Shown here in pieces: positions 56,760 to 64,000 of a stretch of 64,000 nt of DNA; position 1 is the stretch's first letter; each line of letters opens with the position of its first letter. Origin of the DNA: Nonomuraea angiospora. GTDB taxonomy: Bacteria; Actinomycetota; Actinomycetes; Streptosporangiales; Streptosporangiaceae. The notes beneath the pieces were generated by a model, which ran no database searches, was not told where the DNA came from, and was given only the letters and a program-made list of their open reading frames with translations. A program made the translations under genes and the position numbers. The stretch lies in contig NZ_JADBEK010000001.1 of NCBI RefSeq assembly GCF_014873145.1, forward strand, positions 11,160,001 through 11,224,000, read 5' to 3'.

Positions 56760-58342
56760 GGCCGGGGCCGCCGGGACATGCTGACGAGGCGGGGGGCCGG
56801 GTCCTCCGGGGTGTTGCGGCGCAGCACGTCCGACAGCGTGCGCGTGGCCGCGATGACCCGCGCGCCCGCCGGGGAGAACGTGGCGGCGTTGAAGATCCGC
56901 GGTGCCAGCAGCGGGTTGGTGAGCGCCTGGGAGAAGGCGTCGATAGCGATGATCTTGGTCAGCAGCGGAGGCAGGATCGCGGCGGGGGATCCGGGCTCCT
57001 CGGCGAACAGCCCGACGTACAGGTCGACGTCGTCCACGTCGCGGTAGAGCTCGCGCAGCGCGCCGCTGACCCGCCGGTCGCCGGAGATCTGCTCGAAGGC
57101 ACGCACTCGTGGGAAGCGGCAGTGCTCGCGGTAGCTGTTGTACGGGGCCAGGTCGAGGGCCCGGGAGTCGGCGATGCTGGACACGTCGATCTCGCGCAGG
57201 ACGGGGTCGGTGTTGAACAGGCTGATGCGGCCGGCCCGCTGGCGGGAGGCCTCCTCGAACAGCCGCCCGAGGCCGGGGCCGGGGATCAGCGCGCTGCCGA
57301 AGAAGGTGTGGGCCATCGGCAGGTCGCGCCCGCCCACCGACAGGTGGGACGGGATCAGGCTGTGCCAGCGGTAGACGAGGTTGAACTCCACCGAGGCCCA
57401 GTTCTGCCGGTGCCAGGGCGCGTGGTCCAGCAGCGCCGACAGCCGCGGGTCCAGGGTGAACCGGAAGTGGTAGGGGGTGATGTGGTTGATGTACTCCTCG
57501 ACGACCAGCTTGATCAGCAGCACGATGAGGATGTTGCGGGCCGTCTGGAACAGCCGCTCGTCGTCCCAGTGCGGGTGTTCCCGTGCGAGCAGCCGCGCCA
57601 CCCTGTTGTGCTCGCGCAGGAACAGCACCGTGAGCATGGTGAAGCCGATCTGGCCGTTGCCCCGGTCGCTGCCGGTGGCGAACAGCGTGTCGCGCTGCGC
57701 GTCGGAGAGCCGGTCGAAGCGGACGACGCTCAGCGGGGCGAACTCCGGCTTGATCTTGCCGTTCTCGCACAGGTGGGGCGGGAACTCGCCGCCGTTGATG
57801 AGCTGGCTCTTGAGCAGCCCGCCGTCGAAGGCGCGCAGCGCGGCCGTCGCCGCCTCGTGGAGGCCGTACACCTGGTTCAGGTCGATGTGATGGTTGGAGC
57901 TGTTCTTGCGCGGGTCGCGCGGGACGTTGGTGTCGCCGCGCAGGAAACCGTCGGTGAACCATTGGGCGAAGTACGCGAAGAGCACCGTGGAGCGCGGGCA
58001 GGGGATCATGGACTCGCCGCGGGTGAACAGGTCGGCGGCGCTCTCGGGAGTGGGACGGTGGTCCTCGGCGACGGGGATCGGGGGCAGGTGCCTGCCGCTG
58101 TAGGTGCGGTCGGTCAAGGAGGCCCACGAGGTGTAGTCGGCCATGGTGCTCAACGGCTCGGGGCGCGGCGGCATCTCGCGGATCGCATGGTCGATCAGCG
58201 TGGCGTTGATCCGGCGCCGCACCGGCCGGCTCCTCTGCACGAGGTCCCAGAACGGCCGGCCGTGGGTCAGGGCCAGGAACCTGAGCCGGTTGGCGAGGCC
58301 GTCCGTGGCGATGCTGCGCGCGCGTGCTCGGCTCCCCGCCAT
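56756..58342 (-). CDS. Cyclooxygenase-like haem peroxidase (putative fatty-acid dioxygenase)
   Basis: This 528-residue member of the animal haem peroxidase superfamily is closest in pattern to prostaglandin H synthases. LFAYFAQWFTDGFLRGD, HHIDLNQVYGLHEAATAALR, GFTMLTVLFLREHNRVARLL, VEEYINHITPYHFR and VEFNLVYRWHSLIP match COX blocks in order. Tyr324 and His327 (in VYRWH) correspond to COX Tyr385 and proximal haem ligand His388; Ser471 in DAFSQALTNPL corresponds to Ser530; Gln127 to Gln203. The COX distal His207 position is Asp131. There is no signal peptide, EGF or membrane-binding module. It should oxygenate a fatty acid via a tyrosyl radical. The gene lies two bases after the P450 stop; GGAAGG sets the ATG. 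Confidence 0.87.
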   Translation of the reverse strand: MAGSRARARSIATDGLANRLRFLALTHGRPFWDLVQRSRPVRRRINATLIDHAIREMPPRPEPLSTMADYTSWASLTDRTYSGRHLPPIPVAEDHRPTPESAADLFTRGESMIPCPRSTVLFAYFAQWFTDGFLRGDTNVPRDPRKNSSNHHIDLNQVYGLHEAATAALRAFDGGLLKSQLINGGEFPPHLCENGKIKPEFAPLSVVRFDRLSDAQRDTLFATGSDRGNGQIGFTMLTVLFLREHNRVARLLAREHPHWDDERLFQTARNILIVLLIKLVVEEYINHITPYHFRFTLDPRLSALLDHAPWHRQNWASVEFNLVYRWHSLIPSHLSVGGRDLPMAHTFFGSALIPGPGLGRLFEEASRQRAGRISLFNTDPVLREIDVSSIADSRALDLAPYNSYREHCRFPRVRAFEQISGDRRVSGALRELYRDVDDVDLYVGLFAEEPGSPAAILPPLLTKIIAIDAFSQALTNPLLAPRIFNAATFSPAGARVIAATRTLSDVLRRNTPEDPAPRLVSMSRRPRP

Positions 58343-58344
58343 CG

Positions 58345-59679
58345 TCAGCCTTCCCGCCCGGCGCCGCCGGGCCTTTCGGTGGTGACCCGCTCTTCGGTGC
58401 CGAGCCCCAGGGTGAACGTGTCGGGGAAGATCCCGAGTGTCCGCTCGACGCGGCCCGCCGGTGGCGGGAGCGGACGCACGCCGGGACGCAGCAGCAGGCG
58501 GCGTACGGTCTCGGCGATCACCACGTCGGCCACGTGCACGCCGAGGCAGGCGTGATGACCGGAGCCGAAGAACAGCTGATGGTGGCGAGGCCGGTCGAGG
58601 CGGAACTCCTCGGGCTCCGGCACCACGGCCGCGTCGAACATGGCGGAGGCCGGCGCCGCGAGCACGAACGTGCCCGCGGGGATGACCGTGCTGCGCGGGG
58701 TGCCGCCGGCCAGGACGTGGTCGCGCTCGCACAGCCGGGGAAGCAGCTTGAAGAACGGGCTGAACCGCAGCGCCTCCCAGACGTACGGATCGAACCGTCC
58801 GGGGTCCGCGGCGACGGCCGCGGCCTCCGCGAGCACCCGCGGGCGCAGCAGGAGCTGCTCGACCGCCTCGGCCATGGCCCCCGGCGCGCTCTCCACGAAG
58901 CCCAGCGGCAGCCCGGCCATGTTGATCACGATGCGGTCGTCGGTCACGCCGGCCCCATCGGGCAGGCGGGAGCTGACGAGGCGGGAAAAGACGTCGTCGG
59001 GGAGATCGCGGCCGGCCCGCAGCGTGGCCCGGTGCTCGGCGAGGCGGTCTCGCAGGTATCCGACCAGCTCGGTGCCCGCTCTGACGGACGCGGCCTGGAT
59101 CTGCGGATCCCCGAGGAAGTTGGCGAAGCCGTCGGCGACGATGGCCCGGGTCCACCGGCCCAGGGTCTGCGGATCGGGGCCGGGAACGCCGAAATAGCGC
59201 GCGCACACGCCGAGGGCGACCGGGCGGAACAGCCCGTTGACCGCTTCGAGGCGCCCTTCGGGCCAGGCGGCGTCGAGCAGCTCGTCGGCGAGGCGGCCGG
59301 TCAGCTCGCGCACGTCGGCCGCGTCCCGCGGGTCGAGCATGAGCTGCATCAGGCCCTTTTCCCGCCAGTTCATCGGCGTGGCGTCCCTGCCCAGCATGAA
59401 CGGGGCGCCCAGCGCGGCGTCGAGGCGCGGACCGAAGGCGCGTACCGAGAAGACCTGCTCGTGGGAGAGCACCTCGATGACGTCGGCGAAGCGGGTCACG
59501 ACCGTGAAGGCGGGCGTGACGAAGACGGGGCGCCGCTCGCGCAGCTCGGCGAACAGGCTCCGCCAGTCGGTACGCATCCACTCCCGGACCAGGCCGAACG
59601 CGGACATCGGGTCCCTGGCCAGCGCCTCGTCATATCTCTCCAGATGGCCGCCCGTGGTCGCCTGGTCGACAGCACCCAT
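58345..59679 (-). CDS. Cytochrome P450 coupled to the COX-like peroxidase
   Basis: The 444-residue protein has the haem-thiolate motif FFGSGHHACLG (Cys378), the ExxR pair in WEALRFSPFF and the following FRLDRP segment. The I-helix reads INMAGLPLGFVESAPGAMAE; where most monooxygenases have an acid-Thr pair for oxygen activation, this has Glu-Ser followed by Ala-Pro. This suggests use of a hydroperoxide substrate or atypical chemistry. I chose the ATG at 59679 because GGAAGG lies seven bases upstream; the frame extends to 59733. It is the first gene of the four-gene operon and is separated from the peroxidase gene by two bases. Confidence 0.9.
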   Translation of the reverse strand: MGAVDQATTGGHLERYDEALARDPMSAFGLVREWMRTDWRSLFAELRERRPVFVTPAFTVVTRFADVIEVLSHEQVFSVRAFGPRLDAALGAPFMLGRDATPMNWREKGLMQLMLDPRDAADVRELTGRLADELLDAAWPEGRLEAVNGLFRPVALGVCARYFGVPGPDPQTLGRWTRAIVADGFANFLGDPQIQAASVRAGTELVGYLRDRLAEHRATLRAGRDLPDDVFSRLVSSRLPDGAGVTDDRIVINMAGLPLGFVESAPGAMAEAVEQLLLRPRVLAEAAAVAADPGRFDPYVWEALRFSPFFKLLPRLCERDHVLAGGTPRSTVIPAGTFVLAAPASAMFDAAVVPEPEEFRLDRPRHHQLFFGSGHHACLGVHVADVVIAETVRRLLLRPGVRPLPPPAGRVERTLGIFPDTFTLGLGTEERVTTERPGGAGREG

Positions 59680-59897
59680 TCCGTGGCCCTTCCGCCCGAT
59701 GCCGGAGCGCACAACGATGATCACGTTGCGCAATCACAATCTAGGGATGCGTCACACCTTTCCTTCATGACAACCGAGTGCATTGTTTTGCTTCCACACG
59801 GTAATTACTCCGTCACTGTCAGGACATTGCCGCAGTCCATGGGCGTGGCCGTTGAATAAGGAGCCTGATCGTCCCGCACCGCTTCATGGGAGGAACC
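59680..59897. other. Divergent promoter region between the P450 operon and the desaturase
   Basis: This 218-bp gap is more AT-rich than the genes around it, as expected for two divergent promoters. It contains the perfect 8-bp palindrome GTAATTAC at 59801-59808 within a longer imperfect repeat, a possible operator shared by both directions. I cannot place -35 and -10 elements with confidence. Confidence 0.4.
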
Positions 59898-60833
59898 GTG
59901 ACCTCACCCATGCCGCAGCCGGCCACGGCGGAGACGGTGACGGTCACCACCGGCCGCCGCACCGCCTATCTGGTCGTCCTGGTCGTCCTGCCCGTGTTGC
60001 TGCTGGCCCTCGCGGTGCCGGCCGCGTGGGGCTGGGGCATCGGCCCCCGCGACCTGGTCATCGCGGTCGCGATGTACCTGGTGAGCATCTTCGGGATCGC
60101 CATCGGCTACCACCGCCTCTTCACCCACCGCGCCTTCAAGGCCAACCGGGCGCTTCGGATCGCGCTCATGCTGGCCGGCGGCATGGCCGTCGAGGGCCCC
60201 CTCACGCTGTGGGCCGCCGAGCACCGCCGCCACCACAAGTACGCCGACCGCGACGGCGACCCGCACTCGCCGTGGCGCTACGGCGACAGCGGCCTGGCCC
60301 TGCTACGCGGCATGCTGCACGCCCACATCGGCTGGTTCTACACGGCCCACCACCGCTCCAGCCGCCGGCACTGGGTGCCGGACCTGCTGGCCGACCCGGA
60401 CGTGCGCCGCTTCGACGCCGCCTACCCGGCGGTCGTCCTCATGTCGTTCGCGCTCCCGGCCGCCGCCGGCGGGCTCTGGTCGATGTCGTGGCCGGGCGCG
60501 TGGAGCGCGCTCCTGTGGGGCGGTCTGGTCCGCTACGCCGTGGTGCACCACGTCACCTGGTCGGTGAACTCGGTCGCCCACACCTTCGGCGACCGCCCGT
60601 TCCGCACCAGGGACCGTTCGTCCAACGTGTGGTGGGTGGCGATGCTGACGCTCGGCGAAGGCTGGCACAACTGGCACCACGTGGAGCCGACCTGCGCCCG
60701 GCACGGCGTGCTCAGGGGCCAGTTCGACCCCAGCGCGCGGCTGATCCGCTGGTTCGAGCGGGCGGGCTGGGCCCACGGCGTACGCTGGCCGAGCCCCGAC
60801 CGTCTGACGACCCACCGCACCGACCGGCGATGA
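59898..60833 (+). CDS. Membrane acyl-CoA desaturase (delta-9 type)
   Basis: The 311-residue protein has four membrane segments and the three histidine boxes of integral diiron desaturases: HRLFTHR (from about residue 72), HRRHHKYAD and HNWHH. These hold the diiron centre that inserts a cis double bond in an acyl chain at the membrane. The GTG at 59898 is chosen because GGAGGAA lies just before it, inside the longer frame from 59886. It is divergent from the P450/COX-like operon. An unsaturated acyl chain is what a COX-like oxygenase needs, so a role in the same pathway is plausible. Confidence 0.92.
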   Translation: MTSPMPQPATAETVTVTTGRRTAYLVVLVVLPVLLLALAVPAAWGWGIGPRDLVIAVAMYLVSIFGIAIGYHRLFTHRAFKANRALRIALMLAGGMAVEGPLTLWAAEHRRHHKYADRDGDPHSPWRYGDSGLALLRGMLHAHIGWFYTAHHRSSRRHWVPDLLADPDVRRFDAAYPAVVLMSFALPAAAGGLWSMSWPGAWSALLWGGLVRYAVVHHVTWSVNSVAHTFGDRPFRTRDRSSNVWWVAMLTLGEGWHNWHHVEPTCARHGVLRGQFDPSARLIRWFERAGWAHGVRWPSPDRLTTHRTDRR

Positions 60834-60842
60834 GACGTCTTG

Positions 60843-60855
60843 CCTCTCTCAGAGG
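60843..60855. terminator. Small hairpin between convergent genes
   Basis: CCTCT-CTC-AGAGG forms a 5-bp stem with a 3-base loop, ten bases after the desaturase stop and overlapping the end of the opposite gene. It may act as a weak bidirectional terminator. Confidence 0.4.
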
Positions 60856-61622
60856 AAGACGCGAGCGATGTCGAGCCACTTCTGCGCGTCCTCGCCGACC
60901 GCCGTGAGGTCGGTCTGGGCTCGGGACCTGCGGTGGGTGACTCGGAGGCAGAAGTCGAGGGCACTGCCCCGAACCCGTTGCCCGGCGTCTTCCGGGCCCC
61001 ATGCCCAGGTCTGACCCTCGGGGCCGGTCAGCTCGACCCGGAACGGCTCTGCCGGAACAGGCAGTTGGGCAGCGTAGAACGACAGCTCTCGCCCTACCAC
61101 TCCCAGCGAGGCCACATGCTGGAGCCGGCTCGTCGGGCGGCGTGAGACGCCCAGCGCATCGAAGACGTCCTGCCCGTGAGCCCACGTCTCCATCAGCCGA
61201 AGCGGCACCATGAGCGCTGCGGTCAACTGCGAGCCGTACCACGGAAAGCCGTGCTCCAGCGGAAGGTCACGTAGCTCCGCCGCGACCTCGGCTCGGCCGG
61301 CGCGCCACTGTTCCAGCAGCTCCGAGCGCGGTCTGGCCGCTCCCTCGGCGGCGTCGAGATCGGCGTACCGGCTGCCTTCGGCTTCCGCCCGCTTCAGCAC
61401 GGCGTCGAACGTCTCCGGGGTCCGTATGGCGATGAGCACGTTCGCATCGGCCGAAGCGAGATGAGCGATCTGGTGGGCGATCGTCCACCCCTCCGCCGGT
61501 GTGGGCTTCGACCAGTCGGCGTGCGCTGATACCAGGGCGTCGAGCTCGTCCCCTTCGGCCACCAGGTCGGGCAGAGCGCGGTCGAGCTCTATGCGGGACA
61601 GGTCGAGGCCGTAGTTCAACAT
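60849..61622 (-). CDS. TIGR03084-type DinB/mycothiol-maleylpyruvate isomerase-fold protein
   Basis: The 257-residue protein starts MLNYGLDLSRIELDRALPDL and has the first metal-binding part in PAEGWTIAHQIAHLASADAN, a further His in LMETWAHGQDVFDALG, and a C-terminal SCP2-like region (PEGQTWAWGPEDAGQRVRGS). This layout fits the actinobacterial TIGR03084 group of the DinB/MDMPI superfamily, often mycothiol-linked. The ATG at 61622 has AAGG upstream, within the longer frame from a GTG at 61637. The activity is unknown. It is convergent with the desaturase gene. Confidence 0.82.
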   Translation of the reverse strand: MLNYGLDLSRIELDRALPDLVAEGDELDALVSAHADWSKPTPAEGWTIAHQIAHLASADANVLIAIRTPETFDAVLKRAEAEGSRYADLDAAEGAARPRSELLEQWRAGRAEVAAELRDLPLEHGFPWYGSQLTAALMVPLRLMETWAHGQDVFDALGVSRRPTSRLQHVASLGVVGRELSFYAAQLPVPAEPFRVELTGPEGQTWAWGPEDAGQRVRGSALDFCLRVTHRRSRAQTDLTAVGEDAQKWLDIARVFL

Positions 61623-61697
61623 CGGTGTCACCTTCACGGATTGACGGCAAAGTTGATCTAGTGTGGTCAGCCTATCCGCGGTTGATCGCGGTGATCC

Positions 61698-62312
61698 TCA
61701 CGCCCGGGGCGCGACTCCGCTGCTGAGGGCGTCGAACAGGCGCTCCAGGCGGGCGCGGTGGTCGTCCGCGACGGTGTCGGCCGGTTCTCCGGCGACCAGG
61801 CGCCGGGCGGTCTCCACCAGCACCGCGGTGTAGCCGGCGATGAAGAAGGCGGCGAGCAGCGGGGCGTCGCCGTCGAAGGCCGGGTCGTGTTCGAGCTCGC
61901 CGGCGAGGGTCTGCTGGAGGTCGGAGGCGATCTCCCTGGCGCGGGAGACCAGCGCGGGCGAGGCCGCGACGGTCCGGAAGAAGGGGACGGACCCGTCCTT
62001 GAGGCCGGACAGGGCGTGCCGCTCCTCGAGGAGACGGAACGCCATGTCGCGCAGGGACCGGAGCACTCCGGCGTCCGGGGCGCGGTCGCGTACCGCTGAG
62101 CGCAGGAGCCCGACGGCGTCGACCTCGCGGTCCAGCAGCAGGTCCTCCTTGCGCGGGAAGTGCTTGAAGACCGTCACGGCCGAGACCCCGGCCTCCCGCG
62201 CGACCTCGGTGACCGTGACCGTGTCGAATCCGCGCTCGAGGAACAGCCGGGTCGCGACCTCCGAGATCTTCGCACGCGTCTGCGGGCCGCCTCGCGGTCC
62301 GGTCCTGGGCAT
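61698..62312 (-). CDS. TetR-family regulator of the divergent efflux gene
   Basis: The 204-residue protein has an N-terminal TetR helix-turn-helix (ISEVATRLFLERGFDTVTVT and EVAREAGVSAVTVFKHFPRK) and a helical C-terminal ligand domain. It is divergent from a 14-segment MFS efflux gene with a 100-bp gap that contains an inverted repeat, the usual layout for a TetR protein that represses a drug exporter. The ligand is unknown. Confidence 0.9.
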   Translation of the reverse strand: MPRTGPRGGPQTRAKISEVATRLFLERGFDTVTVTEVAREAGVSAVTVFKHFPRKEDLLLDREVDAVGLLRSAVRDRAPDAGVLRSLRDMAFRLLEERHALSGLKDGSVPFFRTVAASPALVSRAREIASDLQQTLAGELEHDPAFDGDAPLLAAFFIAGYTAVLVETARRLVAGEPADTVADDHRARLERLFDALSSGVAPRA

Positions 62313-62334
62313 CCCGGCCTCACTTTCTTGTGTA

Positions 62335-62346
62335 ACTTAATTTAGT
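62335..62346. promoter_or_regulatory. Inverted repeat between tetR and the efflux gene
   Basis: ACTTAATTTAGT is a 10-of-12 palindrome in an AT-rich patch of the divergent gap, 22 bases upstream of the tetR start. It is the best candidate for the TetR operator there. Confidence 0.5.
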
Positions 62347-62412
62347 CGCATAACCTAGTGGCATGTCCTTGCAACAGACCACTGTCATTGTCGCCACAGC
62401 GGGGATCGCGAC

Positions 62413-63867
62413 GTGAAGAAAGCCCTACGGCCTGGTCGCACTCCCCGCTCGCTACGGGAGGCGTGGGTCGCGTTGGCGGGGCTGTCGACGGTGTTCCTCT
62501 TCGAGATGCTGGACAACTCGATCCTGAACGTCGCGCTGCCCGTGATCGGACGTGAGCTGCACGCCTCCACGACCGCGTTGCAGTGGGTGACGGGCGCCTA
62601 CGCGGTCGTGTTCGGCGGGTTGATGCTCGCCTTCGGCGCGATCGCCGACCGGTTCGGCCGACGGCGGATCATGCTGATCGGCCTGGTCCTGCTCGGCGTG
62701 GCGAGCCTGGCGACCGCCGTGGTCACCACCGCCGGGCAGCTGATCGCCGTCCGGGCGGCGATGGGGGTCGCCGCGGCGATGACGACCCCGGGATCGATGG
62801 CGCTGGCGTTCCGGCTGTTCGACGAGGACGGCCTGCGCGTGCGCGCGCTGACCCTCATCTCGACCGTCGGCCTGGTCGGGCTCGCGATCGGCCCGACGAC
62901 GGGCGGCCTGGTGCTGGCGATCGTGCCCTGGCAGGTCCTGCTGCTGCTGAACGTGCCGGTCGCCGGGCTCGCGTTCCTCGGCGTGCGTTCCGGCGTCGCC
63001 GCCGACGACCCGGACGGCCTCCACCGCGACCCCCTCGACGTTCCCGGGATGCTGCTGGGCACGGCGACGATCGTGCTCGCGCTCTTCGCGCCGACGCTGT
63101 TCGTGGACGAGGGCGCCGGCTCGTGGGCGCCCTGGGCGGTCACCGCCGCGGCCGCCGTGACGGCGACCTGCTTCGTCCTGCGCGAGCGCCTGGCCCGCCA
63201 TCCGCTGCTCGACCTGAAGCTCCTCGCCCTCCCTCTGGTCTCCAGCGGCCTGGCCCACAAGGCCGCCGCCGGGCTGGCGACCGCCGGGCTCGGTTACCTG
63301 GTGACGCTGCAGTTGCAGCTCGACTGGGGCTGGACGCCCGCGCTGGCCGCCGTCGGGATGCTGCCGCAGGTCGTCGTCCTCATCGCGGGCAGCACGTTCG
63401 TCAACCCGTTCGTGCAGCGCGTCGGCCTGGACCGGGCGGCCTGGAGCAGCGCCGCGGCGGTCGTGTCCGGCCTCGCCGTCTACGGCCTGCTCGGCCGGTT
63501 CGGCTACCTGTGGGTCGCGGTCGCGCTCGTGCTCGTGGCGGCCGGGATGCGCGTGGTCGGCGTCGTCGCCGGGCTCAACGTGGTTCGCGGCCTGCCCGCG
63601 AACCGGACCACCATGGGCACCGCGCTCGTCGACACCGCCACCGAGGTCACCTCCGGCACCGGCATCGCCATCACCGGCACGATCCTCGCCACCCTGTTCA
63701 CCGGCGACCTCGCCACCTCCCACTGGAGCCCGCAGCAGACCGGCGAGTTCCACCAGGCCGTCACCACCGCGGGCCTCACCCTCACCGTCGTCGCGGCGGC
63801 CCTCGTCGGCTGGGGGATCGCCCGCACCCGGCACTTCGCAGAGCCGAGCAGCCCTTCGTTCCCTTGA
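62413..63867 (+). CDS. MFS drug-efflux transporter (DHA2 family, 14 membrane segments)
   Basis: The 484-residue protein has about fourteen membrane segments. The first contains FLFEMLDNSILNVALPVIGR, the DHA2 motif with a membrane-embedded Asp. LMLAFGAIADRFGRRRIMLI is motif A, and the motif C-like LVGLAIGPTTGGLVLAIVPW marks it as an antiporter. It should export drugs or a secondary metabolite with proton exchange. The GTG start has only a weak purine tract. The divergent TetR protein is its likely repressor. Confidence 0.92.
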   Translation: MKKALRPGRTPRSLREAWVALAGLSTVFLFEMLDNSILNVALPVIGRELHASTTALQWVTGAYAVVFGGLMLAFGAIADRFGRRRIMLIGLVLLGVASLATAVVTTAGQLIAVRAAMGVAAAMTTPGSMALAFRLFDEDGLRVRALTLISTVGLVGLAIGPTTGGLVLAIVPWQVLLLLNVPVAGLAFLGVRSGVAADDPDGLHRDPLDVPGMLLGTATIVLALFAPTLFVDEGAGSWAPWAVTAAAAVTATCFVLRERLARHPLLDLKLLALPLVSSGLAHKAAAGLATAGLGYLVTLQLQLDWGWTPALAAVGMLPQVVVLIAGSTFVNPFVQRVGLDRAAWSSAAAVVSGLAVYGLLGRFGYLWVAVALVLVAAGMRVVGVVAGLNVVRGLPANRTTMGTALVDTATEVTSGTGIAITGTILATLFTGDLATSHWSPQQTGEFHQAVTTAGLTLTVVAAALVGWGIARTRHFAEPSSPSFP

Positions 63868-63993
63868 CGGGGCCCCGATCGCCCGCGACTCTGACAGCGG
63901 CGATCAGAATCTCCTGACTGTAATGCCAAGAAACCTCTTCTCCGCGGCTCCGGAATGGCTTATACCCGTGAGTACGGATGATCGGAGGTCCCC

Positions 63994-64000
63994 ATGCGGC
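63994..64000 (+). CDS. Start of a gene cut by the right window edge
   Basis: GGAGG at 63984-63988 precedes the ATG at 63994 by five bases, and the frame continues to the end of the window (Met-Arg). Nothing can be said about the product. Confidence 0.4.

Noticed and set aside
56756..58342. Haem peroxidase as catalase-peroxidase or dye-decolourising peroxidase
   Set aside because: The order of motifs, especially VYRWH with flanking EFN and the late AFSQALTNPL, is specific to the animal peroxidase/cyclooxygenase superfamily.

Overview
This 64 kb window is very GC-rich, gene-dense DNA with frequent GTG starts, 4-bp ATGA/GTGA gene overlaps, many LacI-type regulators, binding-protein sugar importers and Tat- or lipoprotein-exported sugar enzymes. 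That pattern fits a soil actinomycete, probably of the Streptosporangiaceae/Nonomuraea type. The genus is a guess from gene style, not from a marker gene. I see no rRNA, tRNA, CRISPR array, insertion sequence or phage gene. It reads as ordinary chromosome rich in carbohydrate-use loci, with several decayed genes.

Layout, part 1 (0-16 kb). The left edge carries the first 29 codons of a squalene/phytoene synthase on the minus strand, then an enolase-superfamily dehydratase. A complete ribose operon follows on the minus strand (rbsR-rbsA-rbsC-rbsB-rbsK-rbsD), with two identical tandem operators between rbsR and a divergent family-2 glycosidase that carries a one-base frameshift. After a gene remnant comes a giant fused biotin carboxylase/BCCP/carboxyltransferase (1849 aa) and a VOC protein.

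Part 2 (16-29 kb). A xylosidic-oligosaccharide locus: LacI regulator, GH43 enzyme, binding protein, two permeases and a YicI-like GH31 alpha-xylosidase. Next are two decayed hydrolase genes, then a LacI regulator and a secreted glycosidase with a ricin-type lectin domain. Four copies of GAAYCGRTTC lie in and around this pair.

Part 3 (28-38 kb). An acetyltransferase-TetR-MFS operon with two TetR-like operators, two small stress-type proteins, a DMT transporter, a MocR regulator, a LysR gene broken by an in-frame amber codon, and a Tat-exported GH127 beta-L-arabinofuranosidase.

Part 4 (37-54 kb). Two further importer loci. The first is a minus-strand operon (binding protein, two permeases, unusual glycoside hydrolase, alpha/beta hydrolase) that faces a FadR-type GntR regulator and a hydroxypyruvate-isomerase-like gene; both sides carry the same TTGTATGKCAA site, and a 26-codon remnant resembling glxR follows gntR. 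The second is a LacI-FAD oxidoreductase-binding protein-permease-permease-exported enzyme operon, with a divergent Tat-exported propeller protein and two TAATACGSATTA sites. The substrate of this locus is not evident.

Part 5 (54-60 kb), the most interesting part. A tightly packed minus-strand operon encodes a cytochrome P450, a cyclooxygenase-like haem peroxidase, a lipase-type hydrolase fused to an acetoacetate-decarboxylase-like domain, and a small WXG100-like protein. A membrane acyl desaturase lies divergently upstream. My reading is a bacterial oxylipin (prostaglandin-like) pathway: the desaturase makes the double bond, the lipase frees the acyl chain, the COX-like enzyme oxygenates it and the P450 rearranges or hydroxylates the product. 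The COX-like protein keeps the catalytic Tyr and proximal His but has Asp where cyclooxygenases have the distal His.

Part 6 (60-64 kb). A TIGR03084-type protein, a TetR regulator with a divergent 14-TM drug-efflux MFS protein, and the first codons of another gene at the right edge.

A cross-cutting observation: three conserved proteins (the giant carboxylase, the GH43 enzyme and the DMT transporter) each carry an in-frame tandem-repeat expansion, with different unit lengths (12, 48 and 30 bp).
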